64,000 bases of DNA from Penelope pileata. Its lineage: Eukaryota > Chordata > Aves > Galliformes > Cracidae. The translations under genes and the position numbers were made by a program. The stretch covers positions 788,474 through 852,473 of the forward strand of contig WBMW01000433.1 in NCBI GenBank assembly GCA_013396635.1. Direction: 5' to 3'. The notes beneath the pieces are model-generated. The model was given only the letters and a program-made list of their open reading frames with translations. It made no database searches and was not told the origin of the DNA. Below, one piece after another: positions 14,611 through 26,562 of the stretch. The number at the start of each line of letters is the position of its first letter. Position 1 is the first letter of the stretch.

Positions 14611-16767
14611 AAGATATTCAGAAGGCCCCTTTCTCCCCTTCATTGTACACCCCCATTATTTATGTATTTACTTTAAATCTCTGGGAAAGTCAGAAAGAGA
14701 AGAAAAAATTCAGCCAGGAATGCAAGTTTTTGAGGAGGTGCTGCATTTATTTTGGATGAGTGCTGCATACGTGGCAGAGTCAGCACTTCAGCGGAAGTGA
14801 TAGAAGTCGAGTACCTGCCAATGTCAGGAGTGGAGAAGTCAGGTCTGACAGGAGCAGGAATCAGCAGAAAAACTAGAAGCTTAGCTGGACCTTTGGAAAG
14901 TATCCAGTCTTCCGAACCCACCTTGTTGCCACTCCCAGCCACCATTTCCCATCACTATCTTTCTCTTAATCAAGCCATATTTCAACTTAGTGACTGCCTG
15001 GCCCATATTTCTTCATGATAGCTGGAGATTTCTCAGTCCATGTGGCCACCTTGATTCCTCATCTATACAGGTGCTTAGACTCTTGGGAACTCCCTATCTA
15101 GGGGATGTAATCTTTATCATCTCTTTTTGAAACCAGCAACCCACCCAACTCCCACTCCCAGTGCAACAGTAAGGGCAAGAGACAGGGTCCTGACCCTACT
15201 ATTATGTCCTACAACCAGGGGCATTGGGTGTGATTCCAACCCCAACCCATGCATTTTGTCACGTAAACTAAGGCAAGGAATGCATCCCTGCACATGGCTT
15301 GATGAAGGAACACACTTTTTTCACTTCTTCCCTCCTCCTTGATGCACAAGGCAATGACATTGGCATTTAAACTGTGTGTTTTGCCAGCCCAAAGGTTTTG
15401 CTGTCCTAGATGGGAAGAGCAGCAGCCGAAGGGCAGAGAGCTCTGCAGTAGCACCTTCGCCACTCCAGGAATGGAGGCAGAAAACAAAGCTGGTTTGGGT
15501 GGTGACCATGCCCTCAGCAGTCACTGAAGTAGGGCCACATCATGTACTAAATCTTTCCCTGACAGCAGCTGGAATAAGCCTTTCTACAGCCCTCAAAAAT
15601 GCAAAGAAATGCAGAAGCCATAGGGCTGTTTTTCCTGCATGCAGCAACCTGCTGCCCAAGGCAAGTCTTCTTTGCCCAGGATACTAGGCAGAATCAGAGT
15701 ATGGATGTAATCCCACTGTTCTGTATCCATATCCAACACTCAGTTGATAGGACTTCATCTCTGTTTAACCATTTTATAGGCAGCACTGTTCTTTGGATTA
15801 AAAAACTGACTTTTCCATTGCTATAAAAGCCCTGATAATTTGTGAGACAATATACCCAGGTGCCTCAAGGCTAGCTATTTCTTCCCATCTTCTCTTCTGC
15901 TTGTTCTGAATCTATTTCTACCTTTTCAATCTGTGTCAGTGTTTCTGCTACTTGCTGTTTATTTTTTTTTCCATAAAAACGCTGACTCTGAATTTGTGGC
16001 TGACCATATATTTCAGATGACAATAGTGATTTTTTTTGCACTTTTATTGGAAGTCTGTGGCTTTACATGTGGTTTTGTCAAAAACAGTATTGGTAGGGTT
16101 TCTTTGTCATATGTTTTCTGTAAGCAATAGAACAATTTAAAAGAAGCCCTCTCAATTTATTAATATTTAGGGACGTCTCTATTTGAGTTGTCTAGTTTGA
16201 CACTCGTTCCTTCACTTTCAAATTTATGCACACAAATATTTGCAGAAGATCTCATGACCTATTTTTATTCAGCTCCTGAGGGCAACTGGTTACAGTTTCA
16301 TCTGAGGAAAGCAGGCAGAACTGTAACTCACAGAACTACTCTGCCAAAAGAGCTACAACCTCTGTTGACCTACAGCTCTTTTTGTTGATACTCCTTGTTT
16401 AGGAATTCATTGCTTTCTTCAATTTCTCCTCCACTTATGGAAGTAAAAGGTTAATCCTACTAATATTATCGTAAGGCCAAGATTCCTGTCAACTACCTAT
16501 CTCTGAACTGCATGAGAAGTTCCTAGGTGTTCAGGATTTCTTTCTGAATCAGTGTTTGAACGATGATGCTTTTGTTTGGGCCCCATGCTGCCGTTCTGGT
16601 ACCTTAAAGCAAGGCTGAGCTCTGCTTGCTGTAAGTAGAGGCTGGCTGTCTGCAGCCACTGGCCAGCCTTGGAAACCCTTGGATGCACTCAGCTACAGCA
16701 ACATTGAGAAGAAAAGCTAGCAGCACCTGAAGCTATGATCCCACGTTGCTGCAGGTATCTGGAAGAG

Positions 16768-16799
16768 GCTCCTGTTGGAGCAGGGCCTCCAACAGGAGC
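16768..16799. repeat. Perfect 13-bp hairpin with 6-nt loop
   Basis: GCTCCTGTTGGAG (16768-16780) is exactly complementary to CTCCAACAGGAGC (16787-16799) across the loop CAGGGC. A G-T pair at 16767/16800 extends the stem by one. Flanks do not continue the pairing, so the stem is shorter than a typical microRNA precursor. It would form a stable structure in the HDAC9 pre-mRNA. Confidence 0.8.
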
Positions 16800-17774
16800 T
16801 GCTCATTGAGACAGGTACCAGAGTAAGTATCAGAAATACTCTTCAGAGGAAGGAGCTGGTAGAAGTACTTGGAATGCAGCAGGTCTTCCTGCTAGGGTGA
16901 TCTTGTTCTCACTGTTACTTAGGGTGAAACTTCCTGCATCACACATATTTTTTCGCCTTCAATAACAGTTCTGTAATTTGAATAGTTTTCAGGAAAAAAT
17001 TGTAGAAATTATTGGGGGAAAAACAACAAACAACTAGAGAACATATCCAAAGAAAGATTTGAGACGAAAAAGCCTTGTAAGATAAGTAGTGTGTGAGGCG
17101 TTTGGGGAGAGGATGGGTAATATTTGAATGATTTTTTACAGTTACTGGATATCAGTACACTTTTTATAGTTTAGCAGAATACATTACAGGCACAACAACA
17201 GACAACAATAAGCCTGGCTACAAATATATGGGGGACTATAAGCATTAACCTCACTACTGGGAATTGTAAATTTTGAATTTCTTTTCTTAAGAGGAATGTT
17301 TTCTATCATAATGAATAAAAGTATAAGTACAAGCCCGGAAGAAAAATACACGGATATCCATAAATACTTAGGATTGTGATACAGGCGTACAAATTCTAGG
17401 GTAATTGACAGTAATTAAGCTAAATGTAAACATGTCAACCTAAATTCAAAAACAAGAGTAGCAAGAAAAGTTGAGTGAATCCCACTTCTTTTTTTCTGCA
17501 CAAGCCATAATAACTTAGAATATTAAAACAGACAATTTAACTGTAATTTAACATCCAATGCAAACCACCTAACAATCCAACCATATATACATACTTGCAA
17601 GTCACCAGTTCTCACAAGCAGTTAAAACAAGAAAGTATCTTCAATTATAATCCTCAGAATATTCACACAATTAAGCTCTAAAATGTACGTAAAGAGAACT
17701 CACACCAACTCAAATTGCTTCCAGCTCCCCCTAAACAACAATCCCTACAGCAATACGAAGACAAAAAGAAATAT

Positions 17775-17995
17775 TTACATCCCATGCCTTTAAAAGTGTC
17801 ATCTTCTCTTTGGATGCTGATTGTAAAAATCCCTCTCAAAGTAATTACTGAGGACCCGAGCTGGTTTCTTGGGAAGACGAAGAAAGGCTCTCCGTTTGTC
17901 CCAGCCGAGGCCCTAATTGCTTGCCTCTACTAATGAACTAATCTCAGACACCTGGAACTAGCAGACTCCATGCCGGGCAGCGAAGGTTCGGGTTA
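17775..17995. promoter_or_regulatory. Candidate conserved intronic regulatory element
   Basis: This repeat-free stretch has mixed composition, unlike the surrounding AT-rich DNA. It holds four TAAT cores within about 105 bases: TAATTA (17842-17847), TAATTG (17914-17919), TAATGA (17931-17936) and TAATCT (17939-17944), followed by a CACCTG E-box. HDAC9 introns and exons in other vertebrates are known to carry enhancers of TWIST1. That this stretch is one of them is inference only. Confidence 0.25.
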
Positions 17996-18980
17996 CCTAA
18001 GAAATGCTCTAAATATATTCACACAAATCACTAACCCTGCAGATGTGCAAATAGTGCTTTTGTCATATTGCTGGAGAGATGGACATGTGTTTGCAGTGCT
18101 GTAGCACATAAAACCTGAAGATGAATTCGTTGTGTTGTGCTAATCACTTCCAGAGGCCAGGTGGGCATTTGAGGAGCCAGATAAGCGTGTTGATTATCCA
18201 CGTTACTCTTTATATTAACCCACTTGTCTGTGTGACAGAGTATCACAGACATTTGCAGCATAAATGCATAGATGGCTGGAAAAAATTTATGTGTTGCATG
18301 AACGCCTGTTGTCGGTAACATGTAACCTAATCAAGAAGTTTGCCTAAAACCTTGGCTAAAACCTAAGCAAGTCCAAACTCTGATGACGTCTAGAGTTTTT
18401 AAAATTATAGTTAAAGGATGTAGAAGTCACCAGAGGATGTAAGCATGCCCCAGTGTAAGCCTTGTGAGACAAACTACTGCACTTTTAACAATTTCTAAAA
18501 GCTTTTCACAGACAAACCATTTTCCATGATCTTAGATATTAAAGCAGGTGTCACGCAGCTTTCCATCCAACCATCTACACATTTCTTCTCCTTCCCTGGG
18601 CTGTTTATGCTGATAAATATGTCAAATTTTTGATATGTGTCTGCTTTCAGTTGAGAAGGGAACAATGATATTAGCAAAACCCAATTTAGCAGGAAAACAC
18701 AAGAGAGCAAGAACAGGCTCTCTTCTTGTTCTTCAACAAACTGCTAAAATATGTAGCTGTCTGGCTCTTAAGTGTTGTTCACACACCCAATGATTAAATG
18801 ATTAGCATTTAAAAAATGTACCTTGGGCTGTTCTGCTTGTTCATATGTCTGAAAAATAGGCACATCTAAATTATTTTTTAAGCAAATGTAGCTATATCTT
18901 CCTGAATTATCTAAATTTTGTGATCCAAAACTTTGGTTTTCCTTTCTTCAGGATATCAGTCTCCTTTCCTCCAAAAAAAA

Positions 18981-19040
18981 NNNNNNNNNNNNNNNNNNNN
19001 NNNNNNNNNNNNNNNNNNNNNNNNNNNNNNNNNNNNNNNN
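18981..19040. other. Assembly gap (60 N)
   Basis: Sixty undetermined bases sit between a run of A (CCAAAAAAAA) and a purine start (AGAGAGAAAA). This suggests the true sequence is an A/AG-rich low-complexity tract that could not be assembled. The real length is unknown. Confidence 0.98.
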
Positions 19041-20270
19041 AGAGAGAAAAGAAAACCTAGTAAAAGCACTTATTTTACTTCTTAAGGTCAGAGATTTGGA
19101 GGATAGATTGGATTTTAGATATTGATCGAATAGCTAACTTAGAGCTTCACTGACTAAGATTGTGTAGACATTGTACAAGCCAATCTCAGTTCTGAAAGTA
19201 AAAGAAATGCAGACAAGAAAAATTTGAAGGCTTGCAACTCCAAATGTAACAGCACTGAAAAAAGTCTAAATTGAAACCCAATGACAGCTGTATTTCCAAG
19301 ATTTCTTTCAGAAATATATTGAAATAATACTGTTTAATGCGACCTGCTAGAATACACTTATTCACCCACTGCTTGTTACCACTTGACCTTGGGGAGCAGG
19401 GAGCAGTTGCACCACAGACAGCAAAGTATCTCTTGTGCCTTTGCTATCGAGCACTAAACTAGCATTGAGGAAAGTGAATGTTAAATACTCATGAAGGAAT
19501 TTATCTGCTTTTAGTCTCGTTAGGGAAAAATATTCAACACAATAACATCCATGCATTCTTTTCTTCTCCTTCCCAATCACACGCACTCTCCACAAGGGTC
19601 ACAAAAGATGTGCATGCCTCAGAGAATGAAAATGGTCTCCTCTGATAATATATCACGATTAAAATCGTTAGTGAAAATATTAAAAGAAAACAAGGCACTT
19701 GGGTATTTCTGCAAAAAATCCTAAATGTTTTGTTATGTTCATAAGGAAAGGGAATATATAGACCTGTTGAGATACCTCCAGATATTTCCTGGAGTGTATA
19801 ACATTATCCTGTCATCATACATTAAAAAAAAATAATAATTGGGAACTATATTTAAAGAAAGGGAAAATGTTCATGACCCCTGAACCAAGACAATTCTTGT
19901 AAAGTCTCTTCTGCTTACTCATATTTTCTTTATTTAGTGCTTATGGCAAGGTCTCAGGTGATTTACCCTTCGCATGACCTTACATGTTTCCACTGAAGTG
20001 GTGAATATGGATATTAATGTGGGTTTTGAGGCTGCTTTTTGAAGCATTTGTCCTCTTTTCAGCTGTTACTGATGAGCACTCATTCTCATAACGGCCTCTT
20101 CTTGCATGCAGGGTGGACATTCTCACTTCCCACAAGCTGTGGAATCATTCTGCGGTTGGGCCTGAGGTGCTCCTCCCTGCCTTCCTATACATCCTGACCT
20201 GCTGCCTTGAATTGCAGCATTTGGCACCACTAGTTATTAGGTTTGGGGGAGGCAAAAAGTCATCTATACC

Positions 20271-20349
20271 TGTGTGTATATATACCTGTATGTACATATA
20301 TACATACATAAATATATATGTATATACATATATACGTACACACACATCC
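20271..20349. repeat. TA/CA-rich microsatellite
   Basis: Alternating purine-pyrimidine repeats (GTATATA, CATATATAC, CACACA) extend over about 80 bases. It explains the Tyr/Ile/Val-rich open frames on both strands here. Confidence 0.85.
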
Positions 20350-20509
20350 ACCCACCAGGCCTGTGTGAGGATAAATAGAGTCTTGTATTTAAGATAGAAG
20401 TGTGAATTTCAACTGAATTTGTATTGCAAACTGTTTGGAAATCTTTCATTCACTTTTGACTGAAGTTCCAGGACTAGGTGTACAAAAAAGAAAAACAGAA
20501 GAAAAGAAA

Positions 20510-20640
20510 AAGGGCATGGGAAGCAATCTTGGTTTGTGGAGTGATTGAATGCCGAGGTTCCTATTAACTTAATCAAGGCCAGGGTATTGTCCTTTGTATC
20601 AGCAAAAGTTGTCGTCTGTTGACAAACAAGATCAAGGATG
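20510..20640. promoter_or_regulatory. Candidate conserved intronic element
   Basis: This is a repeat-free stretch 650 bases before the 21291 exon, rich in recognisable factor cores. These include TGATTGAAT (HOX/PBX-like), ATTGTCCTTTGTAT (two SOX/TCF-like cores) and TGTTGACAAACA (forkhead-like). It is a plausible enhancer by reading alone; no conservation data were available. Confidence 0.2.
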
Positions 20641-21290
20641 AAATCTGCTTTTCTACTCTTTCTCAGTCTTTCGATCCTACTTACCTTTCATTAAAGTCTT
20701 TGGCACTGCCTACTGCCAGCAGCAGTTATGACAACAAAGATGGTCCTGAAGGGGGATCTCATGTAACAATCTCCAAATTTCTAAATGATTTGTGAAAACG
20801 GATGTTCAAAATATTTCTGTTTTCCAGACAGCTCTGGGAACTGAGCCCTCTGTCGAAACTTGCCTCACAGTGGCTCAGCAAATTTGGTACAGAGTAGTAA
20901 AGACACTGCTCTTTGCTTCCAGTGCTATGGGAAGATTTAATTTTAATTTGTTTGTGTAGGATCATAAAGTGCATATTCTAACACCATGTTATGCATTCAA
21001 GATATTAGAAAAACTTTGGTCTTTTATTACTCTCTGCATGTGAAGCTGTCAGGGAGAACTGACAGGTTGCCTGCCATCACCTCCTCTCCAGCAAAGTCAG
21101 CAGCCTACACTGTCAGTGAAAACATCTGTTGAATGGATTTATTGACTAGGTCTTAGGTGTCTTTTTTTTTTTTCCACACTGTTTATTACAGCCCTGACCT
21201 AATGAACTTAATTTGTTGACATGTTTCCCTCGGTGTCTTACTTGATCCCGTCTCACATTTCTTTCTACTGTGCTGTTTTCTTGGCAACAG

Positions 21291-21468
21291 GAGTTCCTGG
21301 TGCATCAGCGTGTCCACCAGTTGCAAATCTACCAGGCTCAGATGGCTACAGTTGGCATGGCAGGATTAGATAAACATCGGCTGGTGTCCAGGACTCCGTC
21401 TTCCCCCACTGATTCCACATTACCTCACCCAGCCATGGACCAGCCCAGCCAGCATGTCTACACGACTG
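21291..21468 (+). CDS. HDAC9: HDAC9 internal exon: linker with third 14-3-3/CaMK serine motif, start of deacetylase domain
   Basis: Histone deacetylase 9 is a class IIa, MEF2-binding transcriptional corepressor that shuttles between nucleus and cytoplasm. This 178-nt exon begins in phase 0 after the acceptor TTGGCAACAG and ends one base into a glycine codon at donor ACTG|GTAGGA. It encodes about 59 residues starting EFLVHQRVHQLQIYQAQ. Residues 22-39 include GLDKHRLVSRTPSSP, which matches the region of human HDAC9 reading GLEKHRLVSRTHSSP. The serine three residues after Arg34 (codon 21399-21401) corresponds to the HDAC4 Ser632-type 14-3-3 site, phosphorylated by CaMK/PKD-type kinases to drive nuclear export. 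The next residues, LPHPAMDQPSQ, match the human LPHPAMDRP segment and distinguish HDAC9 from HDAC4, 5 and 7. The first 20 residues differ from the human protein and look more like HDAC4. An ATG at 21270 in the same frame is intronic and is not a start. Confidence 0.95.
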
Positions 21469-24400
21469 GTAGGATTCCCTAAAGACTGCTTTTAATAGGC
21501 AGGGCAAATGCGTTTGTTCATGTAGGATCAACAGATTTAAATACCTCGAATACCTCCTGCAGCAATGCGTTCAGTTTTAGCCTTACTGTTCCTCGGTTTT
21601 ATGACACCGTACTGGCATCAAGTCAACCAGTGCAGCTGATAAATCACAGGGTTAATATTCACACAGTCATAAATTACTATCATTGACTGGCTCTGGCAAT
21701 ATAGTAACAGGTGCATATTTTTGTGCTTTTAAGTCATTTATAGCTTTCTCTGTCATTTCCCTATCCTCTGATGCTTTTTTCCATGTTCTTGTCACCTGTT
21801 TTGTAAAGAGACCGCCAATAAATTGAAGAAAGACCTCCAGTAAGTAGGAAAGCTACAGTATAATTCTCAATGCCTTCATTTGACAAGTCAGTCTACACTA
21901 CCAGGTTGATTTCCCTACAGAAAAAGCAAAGCTGTAGCACTGACTGGAAGGTATTGTCGGCTACAACTCTGCTCTCTTTCAGCAGTTCTGTGGAGTCTCT
22001 ACAGAGGAAGGTTTTCTGATCAGGCCTGGGTAGTCCAATCACTTAGGGAGCATCTCCTTTCAGTATTATTCGGCTAGGCCACTGCTTTTCTTGCTGTGGT
22101 TCATAGAGTTCCCAAGACATTGTAAACTCATTCTAAAAGACTTACAGAAGACAACAAAACCAAGTTCACTGTATATATTCTTCAGTGTCCTGTTCAAATC
22201 AGTACAGTTCTACTGATGATATGGTGTGGTATGATATTTTATAGAACGGCTTTATTTGTCCATCATTTCTTAAAGGTTTTGTTAGCGTCACCGCTGTTTC
22301 CCAGAACATTTCACCTTCTTCAATGTATTCTGCTAGCCAACAATTTTTAAGTCTCTTTATCTCTCCTCTGCTCAAATTTTTTTAAAGAAGTTGACCCAAA
22401 TAAAGATCTCCAGAAAAGAATGAGTATTAGGGAGTCCGCTGTGCGGAGATGTTGCTTTTTCTGACTTGATGCAAATTCAGTTTCTTTTGCCCTGTGTCCT
22501 GTATAATTATACAGTTCAATGGTGCCACCATTCCAGTCTGTCATCAGGGATGCATTCTGACCTCAGTAATATTGGTGTAAATCTAGAATAAATCCACCAG
22601 TCTCAATGGAGCTGCTTTGATTTACACAAGGAAGCTGAGAGCAGAATCTGGCTATGAAGGCGTTTGTTCTGGAGAGACGGAATAACCATCTTTTATTAAT
22701 ATTTCACAGTAGTCTGCAATTGAAAACAGTTGTCTCCCTCTCTTTCTCTCTTTCTTTTGTGAGGGTAGGGAGATTATTGGCTTATTAGGGAAATCCTACA
22801 GGCTATTTTTAGCAGTAACATCTACTGCTGCACTGTGGTATTGTACCAAGCACACATGCTCTGCAACCAGCAGCAGCACATCTGAATTACTTGTGCATCC
22901 TAAATTGATTTAGATGCTTGCAATAAATGAAAACATATATCTCAGTCTTTTCTTAAGTTAATTAATCCTGTTTAGAAATAAATTTTTGCACACTCTAGTA
23001 TGAATATCTTACTATTTAAATCTTGGAATAAATTCTTCTACCAGACAATACTGACCTGACAAATAAAACTGATGTTTCATTGGACAAAATTACTCATATA
23101 CCGCAAGATTACATTTTTATTTATATTCTATTTGGGAAAAAATAATAGTACACTAAGAAAGTGGTGTCTCTCTAAATATATCTCTATCATTTGTATCAGT
23201 TTTGACCATGCAAATCTAAGCCTATAGGGAACGTTCATAATTAGAAAAAATAATAACTGAGTGTCAGACAAAAGATACTTTCAAATATAAACTATGTCAG
23301 CACTTAACAGCATTTGTTTCCATTGAAGTCCATTGGATGTAAGTGCCTACTTCACCCAAATGCTTATGAAAATCCTATTCCATGTCCATTTTCCTTCCCT
23401 GTTGGGTATGAGGATGGGAGGGAAGGTTTTCTTAGCTAATGATATAATGACCATTGACTAATTGTACAATCTGAGTGTGCAATAGACTGTAGAAGTTAAA
23501 ACTCTTGAGTATCAGGATAAAGAAAGCTGAGTATGTGAGCATGCATCCATTTGCGTGCACACTTGCTATTGCAAAGAACTTATAAGACCTGATGATGGAG
23601 CAGCAAAGCTTATAAACTGTGCAGTACAAGTAACTACAGAGAAAGGAAACTATTAACTGCTTTTGGCAATAACAGCACAGATTTTAAGCTGTATTCATTT
23701 ATTTGTTCCAGATTTTCTTTGAAAGGAAACAAACCAAAAAATAAGTACAAGACTTTATTGCTGATGTGTGATTTCGTTTGTTGGATTATTTAGCATAAAA
23801 CTAGTCATGCTACATGTAGGTATTGTTTTTGTCTTCTGCTGATGCTAAACATTATTTTCATCATATCATTTTGACTTAAATGGCAAGATCCCAAAGGATC
23901 AGATTTAAGGTGCATGATCTAAGTGGTATGGCAGCATAAACATATTTAGAGCAGCCTAATTTAAAAATTCTGGCTTCTGACTGAATTATCTCAGAACCTT
24001 AACTTTGCATTATCCACAATATATATGGATTCCTATCCAGCAGAGTTTTTAAACACTTTAATAAAATTCAATATCCATTCAAGAACTAAGCTGAATAAGG
24101 GTGGTACTGACCGTATGGTTTAATCTGTACTTTAATTTTCTATTTTCTTCACTGTCTGGCTTCTCAGTAGCAGACTAACACAATTTTCCCAGAATTGTGT
24201 TGGCATACTCAGCAGTGGTGGTACATAAGAAAGAGGTTTTGAATGCCAAGTTTTGCAGTTTGGAGAAATTGTTAATTTGAGTTCCTTTCAACTGTAAGGG
24301 GAAGAAAAATATTTCCCAAATGAAAATGATTCACAGTGGTAAGAAAAATATTTTTGGTTCCAGACATTTCCGTGCGACATGCAAACAACAAGTAAATAAA

Positions 24401-25202
24401 TAAAATTATTTTTCAGTGTCTTAAACTTGGTTTAAGAGCCTTGAAAGCTGAAGGTTTGTTTAACCCTGAGCCTACTTTCTAGAACCGCTCTCTTTCTTCC
24501 AATGCACAGATACAAAGCAATGTGATATTGATAGCTCCATGGTATAAGATTGTTCTGTCCTTGGAAAAATGAGTGTAGAAAATTCCAGATGAACCTTACA
24601 TTGTAGTCTAAGAGCAGGATTTAGGCCTAACTGAGCTGTGGGTGGAACTTTTTAATGAGAAAGGACTCTGGCTGCCACTGCTGCATCTCTCTGAAATTTC
24701 CATCTGAGATGCTTTGAGATCTGGACTTCATATAGTATCAGTTAAGCAGTACAAATGCAGGGTGGCATTGCCATTGCAGAATTTATTTTAGAAGATTTTT
24801 CTGATACATGTTATGGATACATAACATTTTCTTTTTGTATAGTGATTGATTAACAGCCTTCATGACCTAATCCACTAGATAAAGAGATAAAGACTAACAA
24901 GATTGATTCTTTCTGTAGCCATAAAAGTTTTAATAAGACACCACTCAATTTTCTTTCTTATTGACAGCTGTGTTTTTGTATAATTTCTTGAGCATTATTT
25001 TTAATTCCACAGTATGGCAAGATGTACCTTCTAAGTCAAAATTTGGAGTCTCCGAAAGAAAAGAGGAGTTAAGATCCAAAATTTTTACCTTTCCCCTACT
25101 GACAAATAAATTCCGTTTGTGCTACAGTATGCATGACATGAGACTGTATAACTTGTATTTGTTTTACTCACTGTTTCTTTTTGTGTTGTCTTTGTACTGA
25201 AG
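21469..25202 (+). other. HDAC9: HDAC9 intron, 3.7 kb
   Basis: The donor is GTAGGATT at 21469 and the acceptor is TTTGTACTGAAG, ending at 25202. This is a phase 1 intron. It is AT-rich with a few pyrimidine tracts (for example 22735-22760). I see no interspersed repeat of known family and no coding frame of interest. Reading frames up to 70-80 codons are chance frames. Confidence 0.9.
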
Positions 25203-25336
25203 GTGTTGTGTATGACAACCTGATGCTGAAGCACCAGTGTATGTGTGGCAACTACGCTAATCACCCTGAGCATGCTGGAAGGATCCAAAGCATCTGGTCA
25301 AGGCTGCAAGAAACTGGGTTGCTAAACAAATGCGAG
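25203..25336 (+). CDS. HDAC9: HDAC9 internal exon: structural zinc-binding subdomain of the deacetylase domain
   Basis: This 134-nt exon completes the split glycine codon and ends in phase 0 at CGAG|GTAATA. It encodes about 45 residues, from VVYDNLMLKHQCMCG through HPEHAGRIQSIWSR to LQETGLLNKCE. This is the start of the class IIa deacetylase domain. From knowledge of the HDAC4 and HDAC7 structures, class IIa enzymes carry an extra zinc-binding subdomain. The residues equivalent to its ligands are visible here: His of KHQC (25232-25234), Cys of HQC (25238-25240), and the two His of HPEH (25262-25264, 25271-25273). Another cysteine comes from the exon at 39113. The subdomain shapes the active-site entrance and corepressor (NCoR/SMRT-HDAC3) contacts. 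The sequence differs from human HDAC9 mainly at CMCGNYANHPEH, where human has CVCGNSTTHPEH. Confidence 0.97.
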
Positions 25337-26562
25337 GTAATAAAAAATAAAGACAGGATACATTATTTTTTAAAGTAAATGACAAATTTATTAAATCCCA
25401 AATTTGTCTAACTCATGTAAGGATAGAGTGAATTGACATAGGAATTATTTGGATTTAACTGACAAGATGAAAATACTGCATGTCAGAAAGCACACTTTCC
25501 AAGCAGAAAAAAATAATTTACATATTGAATATCACTTATCCACATGCATTGAAACTTGCAATCCAGGCATAACTGTTTCTCACCTTGATATAGGAATGTA
25601 AAAAGTAAAATCAAACTACAAGCACAGACCTTTCACTGGTCTTTTAATTTCTTCAATCAGCTAACAATTTTTCTTCTGAAGAAGCATGGAGATCTGCTTG
25701 TTTAAATGTAGATTCTATCACTCCATAAGCACATTTCGCCTTCTCTTATTCAGGCTACAGTCTGTTTTCAGAAGCACTTTCATTTGACTGGAGTACAATG
25801 GGTACCAAATCAAAAAACCAACACACACAAGTGTGATTTTCTAAATAATATCAAAGCAACAGCAGAATTTTATTCCATTTTGATTTCCCTTACAAAATTG
25901 CATATTTAAACATCATTCTTAAATGAAATATGGGCTCTCAGGTTCCTGTATCACCTGAGTTACTGAAAAATAGCTTTTCCTACTACTCACTGCTTCCCAT
26001 GAGTTGCACAGCACTGTCAACTTCTGCAGGAGCCAGTGACAATTGAGGGTTCTTGCTGAACTGCAGCACAAGTCAACAAAGTTCAACAAGTCTGCTTATG
26101 TTTTGCAGAATCCCCAGATTGTCAGGACTCATACTCTGTTTTTTGAGTTACTTTTCATTATATACTTAGGTTTTTACAAACCCGAAGAAACAGGTACAAT
26201 GGGTCCCTTTTTTGTAGTTACTATTGACTGTCCACGAAGATTTTTCTGCAGGTACCTAATGTACCAGACAGTGAGATATTGCAGGCACTAGAAATGGATT
26301 GTTGTATACAGTCATCTAACTAGATGGCAGTACTCTAACAGGCTAATGGTTTGGGGTTTTTTAGCTTGGATAATTTCTTCAATCTTAAAGACTTTCTTTC
26401 AGCAAGGTCCTTAAGGCCGAATGTTGAATAAGCGGTTTCATTGATGGGATCACATACTTAAGGAGTACATTAAACACCCAGTTGAGTGCTTTCTTAAAAG
26501 AAGGCCTAGATACCTCATTGATTCAGGACTCATACAGAAAAGGGAGGGCAAATAAGTATGTA

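Larger units (their letters stand above)
1..21290 (+). other. HDAC9: HDAC9 intron (3' part; upstream exon outside window)
   Basis: This is non-coding intron leading to the exon at 21291; it ends in a pyrimidine-rich stretch and a CAG acceptor. I looked for the HDAC9 exon that normally precedes this one (acidic, glutamine-rich linker with the sumoylation-type VKEEP motif) in the translated frames and did not find it, so the 5' splice site must lie left of the window. The stretch holds an old CR1-type remnant (5650-5931), a short CR1 3' end (9811-9885), A/T-rich simple tracts, two perfect hairpins (3567-3600, 16768-16799), a 60-N gap, and several repeat-free stretches with clustered homeodomain-type cores (notably 17775-17995). 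Open frames up to 133 codons occur but have no recognisable domain and no splice context. Confidence 0.85.
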
